The notes: generated by a model not told the origin, from the letters alone. Positions 1 to 9,175 are shown, counted from the first letter of the stretch. The stretch: 64,000 nucleotides of DNA from Paenibacillus sp. FSL R7-0273 (GCF_000758625.1 NZ_CP009283.1:3731501-3795500); one strand, 5' to 3'. Made by a program: numbers and translations.

Positions 1-62
1 ATCGCCTGTCATAATCTAGAATGTAGTCACAATTCCATATTATGAGAATGGAGCTGATGAAG

Positions 63-533
63 ATGAGTGACAGAATGGTAGCTGTGTTAAGAAGACAGTT
101 CGAGCCGTCGTTAGAAATGCTGCAGCAGCTGGTCGATGCCGGGCCTGATGCGCTTTGGCTGGATGCGAAGCAGAAGTACTGGAAGCATATTTTTCATACG
201 GCAACGAGCATGAAATTCTGGTTCAGGCTGCAGAAGGAGGAAGAATTCATTATACCTGACTTCGGCAGAGATATAACGGAAGCGTTGGATGAGGATTGCA
301 CGGACTATCCCACCAAAGAGGAAATGAAGACTTACATACAGGAAATAGCAGGCATAGCCCGTACGTTTCTGGATCAGCTCACAGACGACAATGTAATGGA
401 GCCCTGTGTCCTATTTGCTGAAATCACCAACATGGATGTTGTCCTGATGCAGATCCGCCATGTGCAGCACCATGTAGGATATTGCAACAGTATCCTGAAT
501 TCCAACTCACTCAAAGCAGTAGAATGGGTGTAA
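63..533 (+). CDS. DinB-like family protein
   Basis: A small soluble protein of about 156 residues that reads as a DinB/YfiT-like four-helix bundle. A histidine in the first helices (IFHTATS) and a C-terminal histidine cluster (RHVQHHVG) are placed like the three metal-binding histidines of that superfamily. The reading frame is open from an ATG at 42, but a GGAG at 50-53 lies 9 bases before the ATG at 63, so I prefer 63. DinB-fold proteins in Bacillota are often metal-dependent thiol transferases or of unknown role, and the substrate cannot be told here. It stands alone and is followed by a terminator. What precedes it lies outside the window. Confidence 0.8.
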   Translation: MSDRMVAVLRRQFEPSLEMLQQLVDAGPDALWLDAKQKYWKHIFHTATSMKFWFRLQKEEEFIIPDFGRDITEALDEDCTDYPTKEEMKTYIQEIAGIARTFLDQLTDDNVMEPCVLFAEITNMDVVLMQIRHVQHHVGYCNSILNSNSLKAVEWV

Positions 534-555
534 AGTAACAGCACAATTTCAGGAT

Positions 556-594
556 AAATCCCGTAGCCGGCCAACTCCGATTACGGGATTTTTT
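556..594 (+). terminator. Rho-independent terminator after the DinB-like gene
   Basis: AAATCCCGTA pairs with TACGGGATTT across a 16-base loop and runs into a T-rich tail. It separates the DinB-like gene from the metal ATPase promoter. Confidence 0.8.
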
Positions 595-626
595 GTGCAC
601 ACTCAGGAAATAATAGGCTTTTCACC

Positions 627-656
627 TTGACGAACAGGAATTTGGAAGAATATAAT
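627..656 (+). promoter_or_regulatory. SigA-type promoter of the metal ATPase gene
   Basis: TTGACG at 627-632 and TATAAT at 651-656 are separated by 18 bases, close to the housekeeping consensus. Transcription would start near 663, next to the palindrome at 666-685. Confidence 0.75.
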
Positions 657-665
657 AAAACCATC

Positions 666-685
666 ATATGAACAGTTGATCATAT
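666..685 (+). promoter_or_regulatory. Putative ArsR/SmtB-type operator
   Basis: ATATGAACAG followed by TTGATCATAT is a 20-base dyad with 8 of 10 positions symmetric. It resembles the AT-rich TGAACA-type operators of CadC/CzrA/SmtB repressors and sits at the expected transcription start, so binding would block the promoter until zinc or cadmium rises (inference). No ArsR-family gene lies next to it. Confidence 0.55.
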
Positions 686-706
686 ATAATCGTGAGGTGA
701 AAGGCC

Positions 707-3001
707 ATGGAAGCAAGCTCATCCTTAGTCAAACGTAAGGTTCTGCTGAAAGGATTGGATTGTGCCAACTGCGCACTGAAGATTGAAGACGGCGTAAAGA
801 AAATTGACGGTATTTCTTCCTGCTCTGTAAATTACGTGAACCAGTCATTGACGATGGAGTTCGACTCTGCCCGTGAAGCGGAAATTATGGATTCCGCCCG
901 GAAGAAAGTGAAGCTACTTGAACCGGGAATTGCATTTATCAGCCAAATTAAACCCTCTGCTCCAAAAATAGCGGGCCATCGCGGTAAAGAAAGCAACAGT
1001 GAGACTGGACAGCATGATCATACAGATGGCAGTAGCCACTCTCATCATACTCATCAGCACGAGGTCGGTGCAGACCACGATCACGCGCATGCTCATGCTC
1101 ATGCGGAGGAGGATCACGGACATAGCCATGACCACGGTGCCGGCGGCGTCCGGACAATGATCATACGCCTGATTGCGGGCTCTGCGATCGGCGCTGCAGC
1201 TATGCTCCTGACGCTTAATCCGACAGCCGAGCTTCTGCTGTTCCTTGTCTCTTACCTTATTGTAGGCGGAGATATCGTACTTAGAGCGCTCAGAAACATT
1301 ATCCGGGGAAAAGTGTTCGACGAGCATTTTCTCATGTCCATTGCAACCATCGGCGCTTTTACCATCGGTGAATATCCTGAAGGCGTAGCGGTCATGCTGT
1401 TTTACCAGGTAGGGGAGCTTTTTCAGAGCATCGCCGTTAACCGTTCCCGTAAATCCATCAGCTCTCTGCTCGATCTCCGGCCGGATTATGCCAATGTGAA
1501 GACCGGTGATGAAATCAAGCGGGTTAATCCTGAAGAGGTCAGAGTCGGTGACAGGATCATTGTCCGGCCGGGTGAACGCGTACCGCTGGACGGAGTTGTG
1601 CTGGAAGGCAGCTCGGCGATGGATACTTCCGCACTGACAGGAGAATCCATACCGCGAGAAGTTGCCGCAGGCGATGATGTACTGAGCGGCTTTATCAACA
1701 AAAACGGAGTGCTGACGATAGAGGTGGCCAAAACCTTTGGAGACTCTACGGTAGCCAAGATTCTCGATCTGGTTGAGAATGCCAGCAGCAAAAAGGCGGA
1801 GACCGAGAAATTCATCACCAAATTTGCCCGTTACTATACACCTGTTGTAGTCATTGTTGCTTTGCTACTTGCGGTTCTGCCGCCGCTATTGTTAGCCGGT
1901 GAGACCTTCTCTGAATGGGTCTACCGCGCTTTGGTCTTCCTGGTTATCTCTTGCCCTTGTGCTTTGGTGATATCGATACCGTTAGGCTTCTTTGGCGGGA
2001 TTGGAGCTGCTTCCAAGAATGGCGTGCTCGTTAAAGGAAGTAACTACTTAGAAGGGCTCAACGATGTAAAATATGTGGTTTTTGACAAAACGGGTACTCT
2101 TACAAAAGGCTCATTTAAGGTAAATGCCATTGTATCTGCCGGGGAATGGAGTAAAGAGGATATCCTGCAGTACGCCGCTTACGCGGAAATGCACTCTACA
2201 CATCCTATTGCACAGTCCATTAGAGAGGCTTATGGCGTTGAGCTGGATGAACGGCGGATATCCGATTACAACGAAATATCCGGTCATGGTATACAGGTTA
2301 CATTCGAAGGCAGCTCCGTTCTTGCCGGTAATGCCAAGCTGATGCAGGCTGAAGGAATCTCCTTCCAGGAGCCTTCAGAGGTTGGGACCATAGTACACCT
2401 GGCCATTAACAAAGGTTACGCAGGTTATATTGTAATAGCGGATGAGGTAAAAGAGGATTCGGCAGCTGCTATCCGTTCACTCAAGCAGCTTGGCGTAAAG
2501 AAGGTTGTAATGCTCACCGGAGATAACAAAGCGGTAGGCGAAGAAATTGGACGGAGGCTGGGCGTTGATGAAGTTCATGCCGAGCTGCTGCCGCAGCACA
2601 AGGTAGAAGAGCTGGAGAAGCTGGATGCTTCCAAATCAGCTAAAGAAAAAATCATCTTTGTCGGCGATGGCATTAACGATACACCGGTTCTGGCCAGAGC
2701 CGATATCGGTGTCGCTATGGGAGGACTCGGCTCTGACGCGGCCATTGAAGCAGCGGATATTGTGATTATGACCGATGAACCCTCCAAGCTGTCTTCCGCC
2801 ATTCAAATTGCCAAAAGAACACGTGCCATTGTCTGGCAGAATATCGTATTCGCCTTGCTCGTTAAAGGACTGTTCCTGCTGTTAGGAGCTTTCGGTATAG
2901 CTACCATGTGGGAGGCTGTAATCGCCGATGTAGGCGTGAGTCTGGTAGCAGTCCTTAACGCAATGCGCGTACTAAAAGCCCAGCCCGCTCCAAGGGTATA
3001 A
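707..3001 (+). CDS. Heavy-metal P1B-type ATPase (CadA/ZntA-like Zn/Cd/Pb exporter)
   Basis: A membrane pump of 764 residues that uses ATP to export divalent soft metals. Visible in order: an N-terminal heavy-metal-associated domain with a CANC metal site at residues 19-22; a long histidine-rich linker at about 103-143; the actuator loop TGES; the transmembrane CPC metal motif near residue 417, typical of Zn/Cd/Pb exporters; the phosphorylation motif DKTGTLT near 460; the HP motif; and the hinge GDGIND. Length is normal for CadA/ZntA. The ribosome site AGGTGAAAGG precedes the ATG. The gene is monocistronic behind an ArsR-type operator. The His-rich linker is longer than in many CadA proteins and could buffer zinc. 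Family is certain; exact metal preference is inferred. Confidence 0.93.
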   Translation: MEASSSLVKRKVLLKGLDCANCALKIEDGVKKIDGISSCSVNYVNQSLTMEFDSAREAEIMDSARKKVKLLEPGIAFISQIKPSAPKIAGHRGKESNSETGQHDHTDGSSHSHHTHQHEVGADHDHAHAHAHAEEDHGHSHDHGAGGVRTMIIRLIAGSAIGAAAMLLTLNPTAELLLFLVSYLIVGGDIVLRALRNIIRGKVFDEHFLMSIATIGAFTIGEYPEGVAVMLFYQVGELFQSIAVNRSRKSISSLLDLRPDYANVKTGDEIKRVNPEEVRVGDRIIVRPGERVPLDGVVLEGSSAMDTSALTGESIPREVAAGDDVLSGFINKNGVLTIEVAKTFGDSTVAKILDLVENASSKKAETEKFITKFARYYTPVVVIVALLLAVLPPLLLAGETFSEWVYRALVFLVISCPCALVISIPLGFFGGIGAASKNGVLVKGSNYLEGLNDVKYVVFDKTGTLTKGSFKVNAIVSAGEWSKEDILQYAAYAEMHSTHPIAQSIREAYGVELDERRISDYNEISGHGIQVTFEGSSVLAGNAKLMQAEGISFQEPSEVGTIVHLAINKGYAGYIVIADEVKEDSAAAIRSLKQLGVKKVVMLTGDNKAVGEEIGRRLGVDEVHAELLPQHKVEELEKLDASKSAKEKIIFVGDGINDTPVLARADIGVAMGGLGSDAAIEAADIVIMTDEPSKLSSAIQIAKRTRAIVWQNIVFALLVKGLFLLLGAFGIATMWEAVIADVGVSLVAVLNAMRVLKAQPAPRV

Positions 3002-3016
3002 GATACGCCGGCAAGC

Positions 3017-3208
3017 TTATTTATAAACATAAGAAAAATATTTAATGGACTCCTTGGCAATAGCTATACATCCAAATCCGGTATCCAGCTGTATGAAGCT
3101 GGAGTTGTAGCTATAGACTAACCAGCCGGAGAATATTTCACCGCTATTCACTTGAATTTTAACCGGTTCTTGCTTTACTAAGGCTTCTTCAATGAATTGA
3201 AAGTCCAT
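3017..3208 (-). CDS. Small conserved-looking protein, possibly Sm-like fold
   Basis: A 63-residue soluble protein convergent with the metal ATPase gene, ending 15 bases beyond the ATPase stop. The ribosome site GGCGGTGA lies about 7 bases before the ATG, which supports it as real. Residues 16-60 alternate hydrophobic and polar positions with a VxVxxGxxxxG pattern that recalls the Sm/Hfq-like barrel, but that resemblance is weak and by eye. No catalytic motif, signal peptide or membrane segment is visible. Function unknown. Confidence 0.55.
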   Translation of the reverse strand: MDFQFIEEALVKQEPVKIQVNSGEIFSGWLVYSYNSSFIQLDTGFGCIAIAKESIKYFSYVYK

Positions 3209-3358
3209 GTGATTTCACCGCCAGTCAAAATGATGTGTAAGTATTATTAAACAAATCATTTGAGAATAATCGCAATAAATAGTCATATATGGTAATTTGC
3301 ATATAGGATTTTTTATGGACAATGAAGCATATGAACTGGGATAATAGAGGAGCATCGC

Positions 3359-3390
3359 AAGCCTGGCCGTTATCCGGCCGGGCTTCTTTA
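3359..3390 (+). terminator. Stable hairpin with T-rich tail before the beta-helix gene
   Basis: AAGCCTGGCCG at 3359-3369 pairs over 11 bases (one G-T pair) with CGGCCGGGCTT at 3375-3385, then a pyrimidine-rich tail. It lies about 40 bases before the ATG at 3425, so it could end upstream transcripts or act as a leader attenuator for the next gene. Confidence 0.6.
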
Positions 3391-3424
3391 TCTTTATATA
3401 GACAGATAAGAAAGGAGTGCAGAG

Positions 3425-4873
3425 ATGTCTATATACACCCTGCGGCCCGCTATATTGCTCGGTATGCTTCTTCTGTGCGGGTGTTCATCTGTCCCGGAGG
3501 AACCGCTGCGGGTTGAAGCTGCTACCTACTATGTTGCTGTCGGCGGGGATGACAATAATCCCGGAACAATAGATTCCCCTTGGGAGACGCTTCAGCATGC
3601 TGCAGACAACGCCGCTCCGGGAAGCTATATCTATGTTCGAGCCGGTGTTTATAACCAGAAGCTGCATATCACGGCCGGCGGATCGGAGACAGCCGGTCCT
3701 GTCACTTTCTCCGGTTATCCCGGAGAAGCAGCCGTTCTCGACGGTGAGGGTCTGTCTGTAGACGGATTGGAAGGACTCGCAGAAATCGATCATGCCAGCT
3801 ATGTGACGATTCGGGATCTGGAAATCCGCAACTACCAAACGGCGGTACAAGGCGAAGTTCCGGCCGGTATTTATGTACATGGTTCAGGACAATCCCTCTC
3901 GCTGCTTAATAACCGCATTCACTCCATTGCGAATACGGCGTCGCCTGCAGGCAAGGAGCTTACCGGAAGAGATGCTCACGGCATAGCCGTGTATGGAACT
4001 GAAGCGGATGAAGCGATAAGCGGGCTTACCATTGAAGGTAATGAAGTGTATGATCTGGTGCTTGGCTCAAGTGAGGCTCTGGCCGTGAACGGCAATGTGG
4101 ATACTTTTGAAATAACGGACAACAGGGTTCATGACAACGACAACATCGGGATCGACATTATCGGATATGAAGGAACAGCAGGAGACGAGGCAGTTGACCA
4201 GACGCGTAACGGAACGGTCAGAGGGAACATTGTATACGGCATATCGTCTAATCATAATCCGTCGTATGGTGCTTCCTTACCTAATAACAACTATTCGGCA
4301 GGCGGAATTTATATAGACGGGGGCAGATCCATTCTTGTTGAGCAGAACCGGCTATACGATAATGACATCGGGATTGAGCTTGCATCTGAGCATAAAGGAA
4401 GGCTCACCAGTGACATAACGGTCCGGGACAATCTTGTCTACCGTAACAGGCTGACCGGCATTGCCCTGGGCGGTTATGACGAAGAGCGTGGAGGCACAAG
4501 CGACAGCAAGGTGGCGTCCAACACCCTATACCAGAATGACCTGCTGGGCGGCGGCAACGGGCAATTGTATCTGCAGGCTAATTTGAGCAGAAATATTATT
4601 AGCGGCAATATCATCGTAGCCGGCGATACCGGTGTTCTAATGAGCAACGATTACACAAGTAATATAGATAATACTATTGACGATAATCTTTATTTTGCAG
4701 AAGCAGGAGCGGACGAAGCCGTCTGGGTCTGGAAAAAGCGGGAATATGCCGGATTCGGCGCTTACCAGCGCGGAACGGGGAATGACCGGAGCTCCCGGTT
4801 CGCTGATCCGGAGTTTGCTGACGCCAGCCGGGACGATTTCCGCCTGGCGCCGGATTCGCCGGCTTTTAAATGA
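3425..4873 (+). CDS. Secreted right-handed parallel beta-helix lipoprotein
   Basis: A 482-residue surface lipoprotein. The N-terminus is a lipoprotein signal with lipobox LLCGC, so lipidation would fall near Cys19. The mature protein starts YYVAVGGDDNNPGT, the DUF1565/NosD-like entry to right-handed beta-helix proteins. It continues with repeated coils rich in GNxVYD, NRxHDN and NLVYRN motifs, typical of pectate-lyase-like or carbohydrate-binding beta-helices. It probably acts on or binds a polysaccharide outside the cell (inference), which fits the many carbohydrate genes nearby. The ribosome site AAAGGAG is well placed. No catalytic residues could be assigned, so lyase, hydrolase or pure binding roles remain open. 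Confidence 0.8.
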   Translation: MSIYTLRPAILLGMLLLCGCSSVPEEPLRVEAATYYVAVGGDDNNPGTIDSPWETLQHAADNAAPGSYIYVRAGVYNQKLHITAGGSETAGPVTFSGYPGEAAVLDGEGLSVDGLEGLAEIDHASYVTIRDLEIRNYQTAVQGEVPAGIYVHGSGQSLSLLNNRIHSIANTASPAGKELTGRDAHGIAVYGTEADEAISGLTIEGNEVYDLVLGSSEALAVNGNVDTFEITDNRVHDNDNIGIDIIGYEGTAGDEAVDQTRNGTVRGNIVYGISSNHNPSYGASLPNNNYSAGGIYIDGGRSILVEQNRLYDNDIGIELASEHKGRLTSDITVRDNLVYRNRLTGIALGGYDEERGGTSDSKVASNTLYQNDLLGGGNGQLYLQANLSRNIISGNIIVAGDTGVLMSNDYTSNIDNTIDDNLYFAEAGADEAVWVWKKREYAGFGAYQRGTGNDRSSRFADPEFADASRDDFRLAPDSPAFK

Positions 4874-4879
4874 AATGAT

Positions 4880-4908
4880 TTGCAAATCTCTTGTGTTCTG
4901 GCTATAAT
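4880..4908 (+). promoter_or_regulatory. SigA-type promoter of deoD
   Basis: TTGCAA at 4880-4885 and TATAAT at 4903-4908 are separated by 17 bases. This shows that deoD is transcribed separately from the beta-helix gene that ends just upstream. Confidence 0.75.
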
Positions 4909-4953
4909 TCATTGATTGCAAACAAACGAAATCATTGAAGGAGTTGTGCATGA

Positions 4954-5673
4954 ATGAGTACATCCCAATTTAAAGAAACCCCGCATATTAAGCCAAACGG
5001 AGCGGAAATCGCAGAAACCATTTTGCTGCCCGGAGATCCGCTCCGCGCAAAATTCATTGCTGAAACCTATCTGGAGAATCCGGTGCAATTCAACGAAGTC
5101 CGTGGAATGCTCGGATATACCGGGACCTATAAAGGCAAGAAAATCTCTGTCATGGGTACAGGGATGGGCGTTCCGAGCATCGGCATTTATTCATGGGAGT
5201 TAATCAACGTATTCGGTGTGAAGAATCTGATCCGCATTGGCTCGGCAGGTGCGTTGCAGGACAACCTGAATCTGTATGATATTGTCTTCGGTATCGGGGC
5301 ATCGACCAACTCGAATTACGCTTCCCAGTTCAATCTGCCGGGACAATATGCCGTTACCGCATCCTATGAATTACTGGAAAAGGCCAAGAAAACAGCCGAT
5401 GCACAAGGGCAGAAGGTTCATATCGGCAATATTCTAACCAGTGATACTTTCTATAATGCGGACAAGTCTGCTGCGTCAAAGTGGAAGGATATGGGGGTTC
5501 TGTGTATCGAAATGGAAGCAGCAGCGCTGTATTTAAATGCTGCGCAAGCAGGCGTTAACGCCCTGTGCATCCTGACAATCAGTGACCACATTTTCCGGGC
5601 AGAGGAAACAACCTCTGAAGAACGCCAAACTTCCTTTACAAAAATGATGGAAATTGCATTAGAGCTGGCTTAA
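4954..5673 (+). CDS. deoD: Purine-nucleoside phosphorylase DeoD
   Basis: A cytoplasmic hexameric phosphorylase of 239 residues that splits purine (deoxy)ribonucleosides with phosphate to base plus (deoxy)ribose-1-phosphate in purine salvage. Family signatures: the N-terminal PGDPLRA phosphate-site segment, GMGVPSIGIYS, RIGSAGAL, and the nucleoside-binding stretch CIEMEAAALY with TISDH near the C-terminus. Length matches bacterial DeoD (about 233-239). AAGGAG at 4938-4943 lies 10 bases before the chosen ATG. It is a single-gene unit with its own promoter and a strong terminator. Confidence 0.96.
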   Translation: MSTSQFKETPHIKPNGAEIAETILLPGDPLRAKFIAETYLENPVQFNEVRGMLGYTGTYKGKKISVMGTGMGVPSIGIYSWELINVFGVKNLIRIGSAGALQDNLNLYDIVFGIGASTNSNYASQFNLPGQYAVTASYELLEKAKKTADAQGQKVHIGNILTSDTFYNADKSAASKWKDMGVLCIEMEAAALYLNAAQAGVNALCILTISDHIFRAEETTSEERQTSFTKMMEIALELA

Positions 5674-5693
5674 GTCCGGCTTGTGCCTGCTTT

Positions 5694-5721
5694 CCCGCAA
5701 TCCCTTGGATTGCGGGATTTT
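5694..5721 (+). terminator. Terminator of deoD
   Basis: CCCGCAATCC and GGATTGCGGG form a perfect 10-base stem with a 3-base loop followed by ATTTTT. Confidence 0.92.
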
Positions 5722-5875
5722 TGGTGTGCAGCAAAGCAGCGGGCTGTTCATGGCACGATATTCATATAATCGCAGGATTTTATCATTGAACTGAGACAAC
5801 CCTAAAATTAATATAGAATGGTAACCCGATAAATTAATATAATTGTTACTTGATTAATAAAGGGAGAGGTTAAAT

Positions 5876-7882
5876 GTGCGTGAATTATTGTATGGCGTAG
5901 CTTATTACGACGAGTACATGCCTTATGAACGGCTGGATGAGGATATCCGGATGATGAAGGCCGCCGGCATCAATCTGGTGCGGATTGCCGAATCCACCTG
6001 GAGCACACATGAGCCGCATAATGGGGTGTTTGATTTTACCAGTGTGGACCGGGTGCTGGATGCCATGCACAAGGCCGGAATTCATGTCATTGTCGGAACG
6101 CCGACCTATGCCGTGCCTACGTGGATGGTTAAGGAGCATCCTGAGGTGCTCGCTGAAACCTCCCGCGGCCCCGGCCGTTACGGTGCCCGTCAGATCATGG
6201 ACATCACCAGTCCTGCATATCTGTTCTATGCGGAGCGGATGATCCGCCGGTTAATCAGCCGTGTCAGCAGGCATCCGGCTGTAATCGGTTACCAGGTGGA
6301 TAATGAAACGAAGCATTACGGGACCTCCGGCCCCAACGTCCAGCTCAGATTTGTAAAATACATCAAACAGAAATTCGGAACGATTGAGCGCCTGAACGAT
6401 GAATTCGGACTCAGCTACTGGAGCAACCGGATCAACAGCTGGGAGGACTTCCCGTCTGCCGTCGGCACCATTAACGGCAGCCTCGGCGCAGAATTCGCCA
6501 GATTTCAGCGGCAGCTGGTTACCGATTTCCTGGCCTGGCAGGCTTCGATAGTAAATGAATATAAACAGGCGGGCCAGTTTGTTACCCATAACTTTGACTT
6601 TGCCTGGAAAGGGCATTCCTTCGGTGTACAGCCGGATGTCGATCATTTTGCGGCTGCTGCGGCACTGGATATTGCCGGGGCAGATATTTATCATCCCTCA
6701 CGCGACGAGCTGACCGGCAAGGAAATTTCATTTGGCGGAGACTTAACACGCTCGCTTAAGCAGAGTAATTACTTTGTGCTTGAGACACAGGCTCAGGCCT
6801 TTCCGGAATGGACTCCATACCCGGGACAGCTAAGGCTGCAGGCATTCAGCCATCTGGCATCCGGGGCAAATATGGTGGAATACTGGCATTGGCACTCCAT
6901 TCACAATTCGATCGAGACCTATTGGAAGGGCTTACTCAGCCACGATCTGGATACCAATCCGACCTATGAGGAAGCAATGACAATCGGTAAAGATTTCGCC
7001 CGGCTGTCGCCGCAATTAATCGATTTGCAGATTACGAATGAAGCTGCCATTCTGGTAAGCAATGAGGCGCTGACCTCTCTGGAATGGTTCAAGCCCCCCG
7101 GGGGTCAGACCGATTACAACGATATCGTCCGCTTGCTGTATGACCGGCTGTATGAGATGAATATCGGCTGTGATCTGCTGCATCCCGGCTCGGCAGGCGA
7201 TCTGGCCAAATACAAGCTGATTGTCGTACCGGCTCTCTATGCAGCATCAGATGAGCTTCTTGAGCAGTTAAACCGATATGTGGAAAATGGGGGACATGTC
7301 GTTTACACCTTCAAAAGCGGATTTGCTAATGAACATATCCAAGTCAGAAGCACCACCCAGCCGGGAATCATCGGTAAGGCATGCGGGATTAAATACAGCC
7401 AGTTTGTTACGCCGAGTGCAGTCCAGTTGAAGGATGATCCGTTTGGCGCCGGCGGGGAACATAACGCTGTGAACACATGGATGGAGTTAATCACTCCGGC
7501 TACTGCTGAAGTTTTGGCCTGGTACGATCACCCTCACTGGGGGGATTATGCGGCTATTACGGAGAACCGCTACGGTAAAGGGGTTGCCACTTATATCGGC
7601 TGTCTCCCGACTCCGGAGGTTGCAGGCAAGGTGCTGGAACGGGCTTGTAAAGAGGCGGGACTGTGGGGGAGAGATCAGGATATCCGTTTCCCGCTGATTG
7701 TTAAGTCAGGCAAGAATCAGGCTGGACAGACGATCCGGTATTATTTTAACTATTCTGCGGGCGGGCAATCTTTCACTTATCCATACAGTGACGGCCTTGA
7801 GCTGCTCAGTAACCGGTCAATCACGTCAGGAGAGACAGTTAAGCTTGAGGCATGGGGCTTTATCATTATCTTAGAAAAATAA
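5876..7882 (+). CDS. Intracellular beta-galactosidase, glycoside hydrolase family 42
   Basis: A 668-residue retaining glycosidase that hydrolyses beta-galactosides, often pectin- or arabinogalactan-derived oligosaccharides after import. It has the GH42 start (YGVAYYDEY), a TIM barrel with the acid/base Glu144 in YQVDNET, the nucleophile Glu303 in FVLETQ, then the flavodoxin-like trimerisation domain (about 390-600) and a small beta C-domain. No signal peptide is present. The start is GTG with AGGGAGAGG 6 bases upstream; the overlapping ATG at 5874 is in another frame and stops quickly. An A/T-rich promoter region with GTAAC and GTTAC inverted arms (about 5820-5849) precedes it. It stands alone, so galactoside import must be encoded elsewhere. 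The substrate is inferred from the family. Confidence 0.93.
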   Translation: MRELLYGVAYYDEYMPYERLDEDIRMMKAAGINLVRIAESTWSTHEPHNGVFDFTSVDRVLDAMHKAGIHVIVGTPTYAVPTWMVKEHPEVLAETSRGPGRYGARQIMDITSPAYLFYAERMIRRLISRVSRHPAVIGYQVDNETKHYGTSGPNVQLRFVKYIKQKFGTIERLNDEFGLSYWSNRINSWEDFPSAVGTINGSLGAEFARFQRQLVTDFLAWQASIVNEYKQAGQFVTHNFDFAWKGHSFGVQPDVDHFAAAAALDIAGADIYHPSRDELTGKEISFGGDLTRSLKQSNYFVLETQAQAFPEWTPYPGQLRLQAFSHLASGANMVEYWHWHSIHNSIETYWKGLLSHDLDTNPTYEEAMTIGKDFARLSPQLIDLQITNEAAILVSNEALTSLEWFKPPGGQTDYNDIVRLLYDRLYEMNIGCDLLHPGSAGDLAKYKLIVVPALYAASDELLEQLNRYVENGGHVVYTFKSGFANEHIQVRSTTQPGIIGKACGIKYSQFVTPSAVQLKDDPFGAGGEHNAVNTWMELITPATAEVLAWYDHPHWGDYAAITENRYGKGVATYIGCLPTPEVAGKVLERACKEAGLWGRDQDIRFPLIVKSGKNQAGQTIRYYFNYSAGGQSFTYPYSDGLELLSNRSITSGETVKLEAWGFIIILEK

Positions 7883-7904
7883 CCTGTAAAAGAGCAAACA
7901 TTAC

Positions 7905-7944
7905 AAAGGCTATGCTCCCACCCTATGAGGGGGGCATAGCCTTT
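7905..7944. terminator. Bidirectional terminator between GH42 and methyltransferase genes
   Basis: AAAGGCTATGC and GCATAGCCTTT form an 11-base stem between two convergent genes, with A- and T-rich flanks so it can serve both strands. Confidence 0.85.
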
Positions 7945-7953
7945 ATTCTGCTA

Positions 7954-8766
7954 TTACAGCTTTCTAGCCTTAATCACAAACGTCACAGGCAGCATCCTTG
8001 CTTTTTTGGCAAAATCGCTGCTGTCTCCCTGAGCTTCGAGCAAATCATCATCTGATTCCTCAACCATCTTCTCAATGATAAAACCTGCTTTGGCGAGCGC
8101 ATTAATATAGGTGGACATTTTGCGGTCGGATAAGGATAATGTATCGTCGCCGAGTGCTACTGTATACCAGGATTCATCGAAATAACTCTTTTTGAAAGCA
8201 AGCGTATTCTTTTCGGCTGCAACACATTTGTGTATCGGGTGGGACCAGCTGAAGATGAATACGCCGTCTTTATTCAGGTAAGAAGCGATCCGGGAAAAGG
8301 TCCCCTCAAGATCGGTGGTCCAGCCTATCGCATAAACCGAATAGATGATGTCAAAATAATCCTCGGGCAAGCCACACTTGTCCTCCATAGGTGCACAGAT
8401 CAATTCTGCCGACAATCCGCGTTCAGTCAGAAGCTGCCGGGTCTTGTTAATCTGGTTTTCGGAAATATCCGTCCCCCATAGCTCAGCGGGCTTGCGCTCC
8501 CCAAGATACTGAAGGGACTGTCCGCTTCCGCAGCCGATCTCCAGAATCTTTTTACCGCTAACCTCACCAAACAGCTGGTGTTTTTCTTCAGAGACAAAGG
8601 CCCCGTACATGGGAAGCGCGGTTGCTCCTAGCACCTCATTTCCTTTTGTATCCCAGAATAAGCTGTTCGTCTGATGTATAGCTTCCTTATCCATCTCTAC
8701 CGTGACCGCGACACCAGCCTCGCTTCCGCCTATAACATTTGTCCTGGAATTAGCTTGCTTGTCCAT
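7954..8766 (-). CDS. Class I SAM-dependent methyltransferase
   Basis: A 270-residue cytoplasmic methyltransferase. The SAM-binding motif I is visible as KILEIGCGSGQSLQYL near residues 75-90, followed by the acidic end of strand 2 (LWGTDIS) and the post-I segments typical of the UbiE/Tam-like group. The ATG is preceded by AGGAGG at 8 bases. It lies 67 bases downstream of the HxlR regulator on the same strand and both genes carry an AGTATATA-type element upstream, so the regulator probably controls it (inference). The methyl acceptor is unknown. Confidence 0.88.
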   Translation of the reverse strand: MDKQANSRTNVIGGSEAGVAVTVEMDKEAIHQTNSLFWDTKGNEVLGATALPMYGAFVSEEKHQLFGEVSGKKILEIGCGSGQSLQYLGERKPAELWGTDISENQINKTRQLLTERGLSAELICAPMEDKCGLPEDYFDIIYSVYAIGWTTDLEGTFSRIASYLNKDGVFIFSWSHPIHKCVAAEKNTLAFKKSYFDESWYTVALGDDTLSLSDRKMSTYINALAKAGFIIEKMVEESDDDLLEAQGDSSDFAKKARMLPVTFVIKARKL

Positions 8767-8833
8767 ACATTCAGCCTCCTCGTCATAATAACCCTATCCA
8801 GTATATAGAATTTTTAGCAGTAAGGTTGTGATG

Positions 8834-9175
8834 TTATGACTCGCTTTTAAGCGTATGCATGTTTTTTTCGCCCCAGGCCACGATGGACTGAATGAGCGGA
8901 ACTAATTCCATGCCGGACGGAGTAAGGGAGTATTCCACCCGCGGAGGGATTTCATTATACTGCTGCCGGTGCACAATTCCGTTATCGATTAATTCTTTAA
9001 GACAGTTGGTTAACGTGGTGCCTGTAATCCCGTTCAGCCTTCTTTTTAATTCGTTGTACCGGATACCTTCTTCCTCACTTAAACAAGCAAGAATAGGAAG
9101 ATTCCACTTGCCGCCGATCACCTGAAAAGCAAAGGTTGCCGGACAGAGCTGATCCATGCTGAGCTCATATTTCAT
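8834..9175 (-). CDS. HxlR-family transcriptional regulator
   Basis: A 113-residue winged-helix DNA-binding protein of the HxlR/YodB type. Family marks: the N-terminal cysteine segment (QLCPATFAFQVIGGKWNLPIL), the recognition helix region RRLNGITGTTLTNCLKEL, and the wing QQYNEIPPRVEYSLTPSG. HxlR proteins often sense electrophiles or redox through the N-terminal Cys (here Cys11). GGAGG precedes the ATG at 9175. It sits upstream of the methyltransferase gene on the same strand and diverges from an ABC exporter operon across 190 bases, so either or both may be targets. Confidence 0.9.
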   Translation of the reverse strand: MKYELSMDQLCPATFAFQVIGGKWNLPILACLSEEEGIRYNELKRRLNGITGTTLTNCLKELIDNGIVHRQQYNEIPPRVEYSLTPSGMELVPLIQSIVAWGEKNMHTLKSES

